A stretch of 16,903 nucleotides of DNA, taken from NCBI GenBank assembly GCA_019400425.1, contig JAFREE010000242.1:9287-26189 (forward strand). Direction: 5' to 3'. This document shows, piece by piece, positions 1-10,600 of the stretch; position 1 is the stretch's first letter, and the number at the start of each line of letters is the position of its first letter. The DNA is from Hymenochaete sp. R1. Taxonomy: Eukaryota; Basidiomycota; Agaricomycetes; Hymenochaetales; Hymenochaetaceae. The notes beneath the pieces are model-generated. The model was not told where the DNA came from. It made no database searches and was given only the letters and a program-made list of their open reading frames with translations. Position numbers and translations under genes: made by a program.

Positions 1-840
1 GGCCCACACGCGTGTCCTTCCCCCTCCCCACTACCTCCCAATCCCTACCCACTCCTCCCTACCAACTCCTGCAGCCTGATGAACACCGAGAAATCGGTAC
101 TCCGAGCAGGTCCCTACAGCCCCGGCAATCCCACTAGAGCGCGCCATCCAGGAGGTTTTTTTTTCATTCTTAACGTGCCTGGTTGCGCACGAGCGAGAAC
201 GACGATGATAAGACCTGGCGCGCACAGATAACAGCGACGGATGAGTTGAAGAGCGCTTGATGGATGATGACGACGGATAAGTTGTCAATGGGCGCCTGCT
301 GAAGGCGAGATTCGGAAGAAGACCTGCGAGGTCGAGGAAGCGACCTTCATTCCATCCCCGTCCTACATAACCATCTTGCACATACGTCTTCCTCCGAATC
401 CGATCGTCCAATAATCTCAGCTGTTCCCCAAGCCCCATTCTCCCCGGCCCTCTCCATCTCCTGTGGGTTGATGGGCGACATAACCCTGTTACTTTGAGCT
501 AGCTATTCCATCGTCCATAACCCAACTCGAATGTGCCATTCGGCGTCCACAAGGCATTCGATCTCCCATAAATGGGACATTGTTCTCTTGCGATGGGATG
601 TCGAGTTCGGTGTGCCTGGTCGGTGATGGCAGTGGACAAGCTGACAGTGGCGGACTTGGATGGAAGCCTAGCGGAGATGAGGTGCAGCAGGAGAACTGTG
701 AGGTCTGGGTAATGGTCCTTCAGGTTTCACGACGAGCGTGTTCGATGGCAGTGTGAGCTCTGCGACGTTCAGCGCTATTGGTGCGACGACTGCACCTGTG
801 GTTTTTGGTTCTACCAGTTACCACGGGTGCAGTGCTTCAT
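1..840. other. No gene identified; minor minus-strand open frame
   Basis: The first 75 bases are C-rich. A 135-codon minus-strand open frame lies at 31-438. Its first ~40 residues read like protein, while the rest is Arg/Ser-rich low complexity and looks like chance. From 440 to 840 I see no convincing open frame, splice-site pair, RNA gene or repeat. This could be intergenic sequence or the far end of the uncertain minus-strand locus to its right. Confidence 0.3.
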
Positions 841-2165
841 TCAGGAGTCGGTACAGGTTGCGTTAGCAAGGCAGCATGCACCGCGTGAATGAGCCAAAGG
901 GCTGAGTTGCGGGACAGGGTTCGATAGCAGTCGTGAGCTCTGCAGCAGATGGCCATGACCACCATTGTCGTTGCTGGTGATGGGGCAGAACGTAAGATTT
1001 TGTGGCCAGAACTCCCTATCAGGCCAAAATCCAAAGATATGTGCATATTCCGCGTGGCATTTTCGCTGTGACAGATGAATGAATGAGGGCAGGATGTGGA
1101 GAGGGAGGGAACTACAACACCGAATCCTAAAAAGGCCCGGGGGTGGCCGTGGGGTCATAGGGGGGATCGGATGCGTGCACGCCTTCTCAACCAGCTCACC
1201 CCTCACAATTGCTTCGACTACGTTCCCCAATGGTGATCCGTTTGACAACACTGCTGCAACCCCAAAAACGGCTTCTCGAATTCTTTTCTTCTCTCCGGGG
1301 AGTCTACATTTGCATACGAACGGGGTGGAGAGACGACGGGGGGAGTTTAAAGTTCCAGACGATAAGGGAAGGCTGAGTACAGCTTCCATGGGGGTTATGA
1401 TTTTTTTGCCGATGCAGCCTCGCACACCAGTGTAGAGCATGACTAATGAGTACAGGGAAGCGTCGATGAGCTTTGGATGCGCAGGCGAGAAGTGGAGAAT
1501 GGAAGTAAGCGCTTGTCGCGAGTCCACCTATACATGCCTGTAACAAAGACGTCGAGTACCGAGGTGTCGTTCAGCGCCATCACGCCATTCTCGCAGCCGA
1601 GCGTGACCAGCAGGCGTTGGTTGTGCAGTTCGGCGGTGTGCACACGGCAGGGTGAAGGGGTGAGTCGAAAGGGGAGGGGTAGGTCAAGGAGGGCGGCGTG
1701 GCGACCGCACTTTCGCCGGTATTACCATCATCACGGAAGTCGGGCGAGTCGGGATCGGTAGAGTTCGAAGTCGCAGCAGCACCGGTACTGCCATTGACAG
1801 GAACAGGGGAATTAGAAAGGATACGCACTGCCAGCGTCTGGAAAGGGTGCCGATGAGAGCGAGTCGCAGTGCATGCTCCCCTGCCTGCCTCCAAACTTGA
1901 ATGGCCTACGATCGATGAGCACTGCGATGCGTGCCAGGCAAAGACGGTGGGATGCTGCCCACCATCTTGGGGCGTGTCCATTCCATCGCTTCTGCATCCG
2001 AGCCGCCATCATCAGAAACGTGCTGACCATCGCAAGTAAAAAGAGGAAAGATGCAGAAAAAGCATGCATCAAAAACACATACAGTGAATTAATTGATTAA
2101 AACGCATGCACCGACATAAGACATAACTCACCCCTCCAAAACTCCCCATCACCACAAGCATTCAT
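841..2165 (-). other. Uncertain minus-strand coding patchwork
   Basis: Several overlapping minus-strand open frames occupy this stretch and I do not recognise a family. Reading leftwards: a GTGAGT donor at about 2131; an 88-codon frame (2078-1812) with a clear hydrophobic segment near its start (about residues 6-25) followed by a basic segment, as in a single-pass membrane protein; a Ser/Thr/Pro-rich frame (1981-1580); a frame at 1643-1443 containing LGCENGVMALND; and a long frame (1527-841) containing LIDASLYSLVMLYTG. The shifts between frames could be introns or decay. I could not build one phase-consistent model, so no product is offered. The plus-strand frames at 1079-1435 and 1477-1761 look like shadows. 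Confidence 0.25.
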
Positions 2166-2708
2166 ATCACCGCATAGTCGACCACCGTCGTGCTACGGCT
2201 CCGACCCCGTACCCGTACAGCCGCCCGACTCCAGTGTGTGAATATCGAATACACCTCGTCCGCATCGTGCATTAGTATGTATTGCGGCCTGCCTCTGCCT
2301 GGATGGGGAGTGTGCAGGAAGTTTCCTCGGTCTTGCCCCGACCGCTGTAAGTACGGGAAGCGACTTTGAGGGACCTCGCCACGGTACTCGATGATCCGCC
2401 CCTCCTCCCCATCACCGCCGACGACCCGCTTCCGACTCAGACCCTACCAGCTCGTGTTTGAGCTCTCCTCGCCTGCATTGAGAACAGACGTACTATCGAG
2501 CTCTCACTAGCCAATACACACTCTCTTGATGAATTTGGACGGGATGCGACAGAAGGATGAGAGGATGAGAGGGAGGCGGGAGGGGAGCAGTCAATACTGG
2601 GCTTGCGGCGACTGATAGTGCTGGCAAGTCTATGCCCCCAATTGACAATGGTGACGCGGACATGGATGGCTGAGCAATGAAATGGCACTTCTGCTGCCTA
2701 TGTCAACG

Positions 2709-3103
2709 TCAGAAACAGTAGATGCTGACGCGGTCCGTGTGCTCATGCTCAGATGCATAGCTGTCGATGACATACGTAAGCGGGAGTTCGATGATGATGA
2801 GGTGGTCGCTAATCTTACTGAGGATTTTGAAGAGGAAGAAAGTGGTTGTAGGGGTGGCTGAGGCATTGGCGAACGTAGCTTGGAGACGTGGCACAGAGAA
2901 GACATTGGTGGATCGAAAGGGTCGAGCTAGGGTGTAAAATGTACGAGCAGTCAGAAAGAGGAACGAAGGAAAGAAAGAGGAGGCAGATCACATCAAAGGA
3001 GGTGTAAAGGTAGTATGAGCGTGAACGTACCTAGGTCGGTGAGTGTGAGTGCGAACGTGGGGATGTCGCGACCGTGGTCGACGACGAAGGTAGCGGTTTG
3101 ACC
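2709..3103 (-). CDS. Unidentified two-exon coding fragment (possibly decayed)
   Basis: Two minus-strand blocks join in phase across a 104-nt intron: exon 3103-3031, donor GTACGT, acceptor CCCTAG ending at 2927, then exon 2926-2709. The joined peptide (about 97 residues) reads like real protein, with stretches such as DIPTFALTLTDLARPF and FFLFKILSKISDHLIIIELP. I do not recognise the family. No ATG opens this frame; the left edge is a plausible acceptor (CCTAG) and a TATA-like site lies about 100 nt further upstream. The alternative is a start at 2905 in another, Ser-rich frame of 91 codons with a good ATG context. The block may be the 5' part of the uncertain locus at 841-2165, since a further open segment (2440-2170) contains VYSIFTHWSR. 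It could equally be a pseudogene. Confidence 0.3.
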
Positions 3104-3199
3104 CTAGGCCCAGGCCTGGAGGAGGAGGGATGGTGCGGTCGGAAGGCAAGGACAGGAGAGCTTTGAGCGTCTTTCTGCTCGCTCTAGTACTCGCGCTCA

Positions 3200-3207
3200 C
3201 TTTATAA
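3200..3207 (-). promoter_or_regulatory. TATA-like box upstream of minus-strand fragment
   Basis: The minus strand reads TTATAAAG here. It is followed downstream by a pyrimidine-rich stretch (CTCTCCTGTCCTTGCC, then CCTCCTCC), a common layout of fungal core promoters. It lies about 100 nt before the first supported minus-strand block. The assignment rests on position and composition only. Confidence 0.3.
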
Positions 3208-3988
3208 CCCAACCTTCACCAGCTATCAGAGCCAGCTAGCGATGGTACATTGGTAGATCTAAAGGAAATTCAGTATACACTATTTTACAGTATAGTTCGG
3301 TCGCGCGACTGTTTCAGTGTTTGAGGGTACGATCGTCGTCGTCTCGTAATCGTGAGAGGATTATCACGTGCTTTTTAGTGTGCAATGACGACAGCGGCGG
3401 ATACTAGTACTAGTACTAGCTACATCCTAATCTTTATCTACTCTATCGACTCCCACCCAAACAATGGCCAGTTATCTCTACGCCGTTTAGTACGACTGTC
3501 TCATATTTGTGTTCACACGCCCTCGACATGATGAAAAGGATAAACAAGGCTCGCACTTACGAATGGATTTAACGAGCACAAATGATCGTGAGCGTGCATA
3601 AGCGGTTGAAGAAGCGACTAGATGTCTGGTTCCCTGTACTCTGACTGGTCTCCCTACGTTCACCCCTTCCTAATCCAAATGTCGTACAAGCGAGGTGCTC
3701 GATGTGCCAGTACATGGCCTCAAAGACATAAAACGCAGTGGCGTTGACGGTAAGAGAGTAGAAGCGTCCTGCTGCACCTTGCTCACCAGCAAAATTTGAA
3801 TCCGCAGTCTAGAAAACCGCAGCTTCACTCTGCACCCGCAGTCCCCATCCTCTTAATAAATCGCGAAACGGACCTCGTTCCGTTCCTATCCTATACAGGA
3901 CCTCCTGCTTTCGTCTGCAACGAACACCGTCGGGTGCACATCAAAACCCTCGAAAACTCTTGTTCTCTCACGACTTGACCATCAAGAA
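3208..3988. other. Intergenic region between divergent transcription units
   Basis: No convincing gene. It contains a CACGTG palindrome at 3365-3370, a (TACTAG)3 tract at 3402-3419 and a 60-codon plus-strand open frame (3796-3978) without recognisable features that ends 10 nt before the hydrolase start. It probably holds the promoters of the hydrolase (plus) and of the uncertain minus-strand locus. Confidence 0.4.
3402..3419. repeat. (TACTAG)3 hexanucleotide tract
   Basis: Three perfect copies of TACTAG. A near-identical tract occurs at 13988-14003, and both lie next to TATA-like sites. Each unit overlaps the palindrome ACTAGT. Confidence 0.7.
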
Positions 3989-5654
3989 ATGTCGGTTACA
4001 GAAATACTGTCGCCCTTAATTTCTGCAGAGCGACAAGAGATACCTGTGAAAGATGAGGATTTGGTAGATATACCCTACGTGGCCGAGGATGATGCACGGA
4101 TGCGCATCTACAATCAACCTGAGGCCGTGATAATAGTCATGGGCATAGAGGGTACGAGCATGAGGTCGGTTCCATTAATCCCCCGCTGTTCGCCGAATCT
4201 TCTGAATCCCCTATAGGGCCGCAAGTGGATTAACCTCCGTACTACAGTATCACCTCCTTAATTCCCTTCAAGGAGAGTTTCGGCAAGTAACAAACCTGCA
4301 GGTGCGATACACCGAGCATTTTCTTGGAAATCTCGCTTTCGCTCACATCTTTCTCCAGGAAGGGATAGGCGCCAGAGTTGATGGCTCTAAACTTAAACAA
4401 TACATAGATATTATCATCGGAGCTAGCATAGTTCGCTACATAGCAGTGTGCTACATCAGACTAATGAATTTCGGTGTGATGTTTTGTTTCGCTGCATGTA
4501 TACACTCATTGACTCCCCTTAAGCCGGAATTCTGGGCTTGGGTCGCAAGAAGGTTATTCTTGTTGGGTTTTCAAGAGGCGGGTTCATTGCATCGGCTCTA
4601 AGCAGAGTCATTAAACTGGTGCGTCTCAAATTTTACCAGATTGAGGCCTATGAGTTCATTTCGATGGTGCTCCTCCAGTTTGGTTTTCGCTCAGGGTTAA
4701 GTTTGAAGCAAGTTAAGGATTTCGTCAAATTTTCGCTCGGCATAAGTAACAAAAAAACATCCCAACGAATGGATCTAATGTCCGGGTCTGGTGAGATAGT
4801 GGATGCAGTAGTACTGATGTAAGCTCCTTGCTTTCTATGATTCTTCGGGATCGATCAAACAGTGCTGGCGCTACAGAGACCCGGTATCATCTGCTAGGGG
4901 TATCGAAAGGTATACACACAGGGGCCAGGACTCGAAGACTACGATAGCTCTCTATGCATTGCATGAGGAGCGAAAGGATTTCGATTATGTGAGGGTAGAG
5001 AACAATGGTTCGTCTGAGATACCCGGAGGGCCCCCTCCCACGTGGTTTATAGGCAACCATGGGGGTAAGCCATCGCAGACCTTTTGAAGAGCGTCATAAC
5101 TCATAATTCTTAGACATTGGTGCCGCGTTGAGCCGCACAGTCCTCAATGAGAACACTGGAGCACGAATGAGCAGGCTTACCACCACTGCACTCCGGTGGA
5201 TAGTGCTCGAGCTCGCGCTACACAACATCATCATACTCTTTCGACGGCACTCAGAGGATAAATACGGGATAGGATTCAGTTTGGATGACGCAAGGAGTGT
5301 CGCTTTCAACATGAAAAAGGATGAGGAGGATGTTGACGATTCTTTTAAGCCCTCCGAGTCCCATCATGCTTGGAAGATGAAAGAAACAATGGGTCGCGCC
5401 TATGCAAAGTCCGCATCCCAACCCCCTTCACAAAATGCAGGAATTAAATCACTGTCTCATCTGTCTTTCACAGGGTTTCGTTTTCACCAGTATGGACCGG
5501 TAGAACTCCAGGATCGACCGATCAGCTTCATCCAACCGTTGCAGAATATTTAAAAAAAACAGGGGACACCCTCCCGGAGAATTTTGCCAGGCTTCCAATT
5601 CAGGACTACATGACATGCAGGTGCCATACTTGCCAAATGGGGCCTCAGAGGTAG
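3989..5654 (+). CDS. DUF2235 / Tle1-like alpha/beta hydrolase, eight exons, 424 aa
   Basis: Model: exons 3989-4164, 4217-4301, 4359-4473, 4524-4618, 4679-4818, 4877-5064, 5114-5408, 5474-5654. Introns are 49-65 nt, all GT..AG, and the sum is exactly 425 codons with stop. Family signatures occur in order: IIVMGIEGTS (about residues 47-57, the usual DGT site), EGIGA (88-92), the nucleophile elbow GFSRGG with Ser142, DPVSS (205-209, matching the family's WDTVSS), HEERKDF, then WFIGNHGDIG with His265 and Asp267, and ALRWIV. The last exon adds LHPTVAEYLKK, a typical C-terminal family motif that unspliced reading misses. The family comprises Ser-Asp-His esterases or phospholipases (bacterial Tle1 effectors); the fungal substrates are unknown. 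No signal peptide or membrane segment is evident, so it is probably intracellular. Odd: Glu54 replaces the usual Asp. The start ATG sits in an AAGAAATGTC context; an upstream start is not excluded. Confidence 0.8.
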
Positions 5655-5984
5655 ATGTCCGATGATCTGATGCTCATCCATGCAGGTATTTCCATAGTAA
5701 TTTGCATGAGGCATGCATGTAAAATGAATACCCCGTAGCTCTTGTCCCATTCTGTAACTGGATAGCTACCTATATACATATGTGCATTGTTGACCTTAGA
5801 ACGCGAAAGCACATGATTTGTTTTCTCACGGTGGACGCTGCCTCACACTTTTCTCGTGGTCCGCCTTGGATGCTTCGTCCAACCTCAGCGGTCAGTGTAC
5901 TGATCCTCAAGATCATAGCGCAACGGCCCCTGGCACCACTCCACCCTCGCCTTATTCAAATACAACTTCCCCTCGAGTGGACAC
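5655..5984. other. Intergenic; possible Ser/Pro-rich 5' exon of zinc-finger remnant
   Basis: The first ~150 nt hold nothing recognisable. From about 5860 to 5975 the plus strand has an open frame rich in Ser, Thr and Pro (containing TTPPSPYSNTTSP). It could be the disordered 5' part of the zinc-finger remnant that follows, but no phase-consistent intron joins the two. Confidence 0.3.
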
Positions 5985-6240
5985 TTGTTTGTGTTTACTT
6001 CTAGATTACCGCTAGGATCGAACGCGGACGCGAATGGTTCGGTGGAAGGGGTAGGTGGCGGGGTCGGTTGCGCAGCGTCGAGGAAGAAACACATGTGCCA
6101 GAATTTCGGGTGCAGGTTCACGGCATTGGAGCATCTCATTCGTCATGTTCGCATTCATACCGGTGAGAGGAAGTACAAGTACCCAATTCCAGACTGCCAG
6201 CATTGTCGAGAGGGGGCCCATCACTCACAATGCCAAGATC
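5985..6240 (+). pseudogene. C2H2 zinc-finger protein fragment (one finger)
   Basis: The plus frame opening at 5985 encodes a Gly-rich linker, then one recognisable C2H2 finger: Cys-x4-Cys, FTALEHLIRH, RIH, and the linker TGERKYK. The HxRxHTGE linker is diagnostic of classical C2H2 DNA-binding proteins such as the fungal Mig/Nrg/Msn group. A second finger should follow the linker, but the next residues (YPIPDCQHC) do not continue into an F..L..H..H pattern and the frame becomes featureless. It is therefore a fragment or decayed copy. The upstream Ser/Pro-rich frame may be its other half. Gene identity is unresolved. Confidence 0.5.
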
Positions 6241-6949
6241 GGGGAAGCCGAGGACTCGGAGGACACACGTGCAGAGCTTCATCACGGTCCCAATGCACGC
6301 CATATGATGATTGCTGCCATTGGTGGGGCTGTCAGTACCAGTCTCAGCACCCATCGGAATGCTTTTACACTCGCACTTTATATATGCTTTGACTATTGGA
6401 CATGGGTGCTGTCAAACTGCTTTGTAGGCATAGTCCTGTGGATATTTAAGGAGTGGAATCATGATGGGAAGTTAGACATGAAAAAATAGAGAGGAGCCTA
6501 GATACGATATGTTTTGAACCTGCAAGAATGCTGGAGAAGGCTGCCTCAATGCTCGATGATTCCAGCGCTGGGGTCCTGATGAATTCCAGCGCATTATGAT
6601 CGCCCATGAGCGACGATGGAATAGGCGGCGGTACGGGCACAATAAACTTGAAGGGTCAGTTTGAACAGGTGAGCGAACACATTACTCAGCTCTTTCTGTA
6701 GGAACCACTCGTAAGTGCCGGAGATGATCATTCTTCTAACCGAGCACATTCATGATGTTAGAGTAGACGCGGTCCCGAAGCCGGTTCAACCACGGCTGCT
6801 GGAGAGTGAGCATCGATGTGCCAGTGGGCTCGATGCAGTGTAAGAGGAGATGAGAAGGGAGCCTAGGCTGCTGGAGATGGTGACGGGCAGCCTGTGAGTG
6901 CTGGTGGTGTGACGTGTTGAGTAGGTGTGTGTGAGTGATTCGGTAATAA
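6241..6949. other. No gene identified
   Basis: Open frames here are short and overlap on both strands. The only one with a protein-like look is 6640-6446 on the minus strand (Pro-rich start, then LESSSIEAAFSSIL), with no splice context or known motif. No RNA gene or repeat seen until the G-rich tract at 6950. Confidence 0.3.
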
Positions 6950-6976
6950 GGGAGGGGGAGGGGGGAGGGAGGGGGG
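6950..6976 (+). other. G-quadruplex motif
   Basis: Five G runs of 3, 5, 6, 3 and 6 bases are separated only by single A residues. Single-nucleotide loops between runs of at least three G are the pattern predicted to form very stable parallel quadruplexes. It lies just upstream of an unidentified plus-strand coding fragment. Any function is inference. Confidence 0.6.
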
Positions 6977-6979
6977 ACA

Positions 6980-7396
6980 GAGTGCCCGAATGCCTGGCAG
7001 CACGACTTTGGTCAACTCTTTGCCAGCACGAAGTTGATGCACATCTGGAGGAGTTCATGTCCGAATTGGAGTGCTTGACACTCAGTCGCTGTAAGTCCTC
7101 CATATGTACTCGGCTTCATCACAAAAAAATCCTGAGCTAATTCCATACTGCTTCGTACTGCAGTGACCAATGTCATTGAATGCCACGGGCGACCCCATGC
7201 CCCCCATCCTTGGCTTTCAAATGGATGGCCTGCCAAATCCCGATGGCAAGCTTTGACCACTTCGATGCTTTGCATTGCATATGGTAGGTGTGTGGGTAGG
7301 AGGGTGCAGGCAGTGCCGGTCGATTGTGGCACACTGGAGCCGGGACTGGCCGTGAGTCAGGGAGCTGTGACAACTAAATGGACTATTTCAGCATAG
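6980..7396 (+). CDS. Unidentified two-exon coding fragment
   Basis: A near-consensus intron, 7091-7163 (donor GTAAGT, GCTAATTC branch-like site, acceptor TACTGCAG), joins two plus-strand open frames in phase. Upstream is a segment with CLAARLWSTLCQHEV and HLEEFMSELECLTLS. Downstream is a segment with NVIECHGRP and WLSNGWPAKSRWQAL. The downstream frame runs open to 7396, or may be cut by a further intron (donor GTAGGT near 7282, acceptor TTTCAG near 7392), after which it stops at once. I see no start codon in good context and no known domain. It may be the end of a gene broken by rearrangement, or a chance open frame beside a fortuitous intron-like sequence. Confidence 0.25.
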
Positions 7397-7645
7397 AATA
7401 CATGAAAATTCGATTACTTAGAGTTATTCCGGTTCAGCATAAAAATTCACACCCTTTACAGCACGAGTAGCATGACCAGTAAGGGGATCAGGGTCAGAGT
7501 GAAGTCGAACGAATGAGAGGAGGACGGACACGAGTGACAACAAATACAGCTTGGCTTTGTAGCAAAAAAAAATAAAAGAGCAAACCCCACCATCCCCTCC
7601 CATCCCCCTCCACTCCGTAACCACTCCTGACACCGAGGGGAGACC

Positions 7646-10600
7646 CTACCACCTCCTCATGAGTTGGAGGGGAGGGAGCTTTGGTGTCTTGAATCTGACT
7701 TTCTTCGTCCTCCCATCCCTCTTTATCTTCCTTATATAACCCAAATCCTGGTGCATTTTGTGAATCACTGGTGCCTCAAAGAAGGGAAGTTGTTCGGCAA
7801 CTGCCTGAAGTACTTCCGGTGTTTGGTCTGGGTGGCTTGAATATACCTCATCGAGCATGAGTATTCGATTGAGTGTAGCCTCGTCGGCCCGAGTCTTGAT
7901 CACATTGTAGGTCTGCCTCCCACATCCGTAAGCGTGTATGTCGAATTGGAAACAGTTTGAAATTGGCTGGTCCCCGGAGTCTTTGTCCTTAGCAGCCTTA
8001 GCTGTCGGAGTGCTGTTACCGCTCCCATCTTCACTGGCGCTGTCGTCTGTTGTGAGGACTTCCACCTCTGTAGAGTATTCCTCCTCAACTCCTAGGCTTG
8101 CCTCGGGAGCCTCCTCCTTGAGCGCCTCGGCCTCATCAGCGCCTGGCTCGAGCATAACGATATCCGCATCAGCGACCTTTTCCTCCTCGTTATCAGCCAG
8201 ATTTCCCTCCTCTGAGGGATCGGGCACTGTAGGAGGTCCGGCTGTTCGAGGGGATGTGGTTGCTCGAGGAGTGCCGGGTGCTTTCCGAGCTCTTGCTACG
8301 ACGAGGTCATCGGTAGCAGCATCGCCATCGACTGCGACACCAAGTTCCATGGTTAGCGTGATGAAGGAGCGCGGCTTCGTAAAGTAGCTGTATGTTCCAG
8401 ATTTCTTTGACTTGGGCCTCGACTCCTCGCTGTTCTTTGGCTTTGACTTTGACTCCTCGCTCTTCTTGGAGACGCAGCGCTTCCTCTTCCTCTCGCCGCC
8501 GGCCTTCATCTCGCCCTCAGTTTTTACCCCATCGTCGCCAGTCCTCTTTGAGTCGCTGCACTTCTTCGGCAATTTGGTGATGTCCCTGCCACATGGAAAT
8601 CTTGCTGGAAAAATTGCCGTGGAGTTGAGGGATCCCGGTGAGCCAACACGCCGTTTTACCTGAATGAAGATTACGGTCATATTATGGGGTGACAGTGGTT
8701 TCCGGCTATCGAGGAGCACAGGTATTGCAAAGTCAACGTAGTAGAACCCAACTCTACATATGACTGCCGACTGACGAACGAAGCACGAAAAGGAGGCGTT
8801 GACGTCCAAGTTTGTGTGCGTGCCCCATCGAGCGAAGTGTGTGAAGTTAATCACAGAGTACTCGAACACTTTTTCAAGGGAGGGTTCGTCGGAGGTTTGA
8901 TTTTTAGTGTGCATCTGCACACCTAGAATTTGTGCTGCGACGTCGTCCACAAAAAGCTGCTTTATGAAGGCGGCCAGTGGAACGTGTTCGCTGAAGTTTA
9001 TGGCTTTTCTAGGCCTCCCCTCCTTGCGAGCCCTTTCCTGTGCAAGCTTGTTTTCGGAAACAGCAGTGGCATCCCGTGCATTGATTAGTAGGAGACGCGC
9101 GACGACTTCCCCAATTTCGCCGTATGAAACAAGGTCGTTCATCACTGTTTCTGCAATGGCGAAGGTGGGGTCGGTGGAACCAAGTCCCTGCTTACGCCAG
9201 ATGTGCATCTGAGTGGCTGCAGCTTCCGAGAGTATGGGCTCTGAGCTATACTGCGATCGCATGCTTGAGCGGTCCTGAACAACGGAGTGCACGGTGCGCA
9301 TATGGGACGATACGAGCTGCTGGTCAAAGCGGTTTGCAGCAATGCGACCGACGTCTTGCGAGAGTATGACCCTGGAATCGATTACAGCTAGAAGCTGTAT
9401 TTTGTCAAGTTTCGTCCAGGGTTTGTCCAGGCCCTCATCCTCAACGTAAAGCAGCTTCTTCCTTGCGAGGCGTATCAGCGCCACACACTCGTTGCGCCGT
9501 AAGGCTACGTCCTTATCGGTGGTCTGCCCTAGCGCGTGGGCTCTGGTGATGCTCTGGTCGATGCGGTTCAAGTACTTCAGTAGTATCACTACATATTGGG
9601 TCAGGGAGCCAGCCCATCTGCGGCATAGCGCCAATGAGCAAGGGGATAACGACTTATAGAGCGACATTACGCACAGGGGCCTTCCACGTAGCGACATTAC
9701 TACCGGGTCTGACAGCATCTCCAAATCCATGCGCGACAACTGGAGCGGCCCAATGCAGTCAAACGGGAGCTCGGTGATGGGTGCGTGCAAGTCAGTTCCT
9801 GCACCAGCATATCGAGTCGAGCGTGCAGCATCCATGCCTGGAGCCAGTTGCGTCATATCAGACTGCGTCGAGAGCAGCATGAAGCAGGCCGGGCAATTCC
9901 GAAGGTCATTGAGAGCGTCTATGAGGTAGTCGAGCTTTCCTTTGTGCATTGAAAGCCTGACCTCCTTGGCTGCTCCGCTGTCTGAGCCTTCTTTTGTACC
10001 GTCACTTGAACCCTCGGCTGCACCCTCCCTTGGCCCCTCCTTGACACCATCGACTGAACCCTCGACTGCTTCTTCATTTAATCCCTCTTGCCCCTTTTCA
10101 AAGAGAGCATGGACCTCGTCGAAAGGAATCAGGATTTGCCATGCCTTGATGTCCACCATTTCGCCAGTCGCTCCGAGTTCAAACATCAGATCCCGCAGCT
10201 TCCCGTACGTTACCACTGCCTGTTGTTTTTCTGGGATGCGATCCACCTCCTAAAAAGCAAGTGCAGCGATGACATTCATAAACTCACTCACAGTGACCGA
10301 TGCATGCATATATTGTCCTAACACACCTTTAACTAGATGGGGGGGGGGGGGGGAGTGCAAGCCGTAATTAGTCCGCTTTCAGGGGCTGATACAAACTGTG
10401 ATCACGTACTAGCTCTGGCACTTGGCTGTATATCTCGTCTCGCTTTGTGGCGTGCTGTGGGCTTTGACTTGCTGATTCCAAGTAATCTGACCAATCTCTC
10501 GACAAAAGAGCCTCCTCGTCATCAGGGTGAACTCGCTTATCCCTATTCAACTTCAGCTTCCCCAGCTCCCTTTTCACAACGTCAAATAAGCATCCCAAAA

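Noticed and set aside
4302..4601. 99-codon frame read as a membrane-rich protein
   Set aside because: It is the hydrolase exon 4359-4473 read through two introns; the apparent hydrophobic tail disappears after splicing.
7938..8387. 149-codon plus-strand open frame, Ser/Ala-rich
   Set aside because: It lies wholly antisense to the acidic insertion of the CR-like gene; its composition is what the complement of that low-complexity sequence gives. No motif or splice context.
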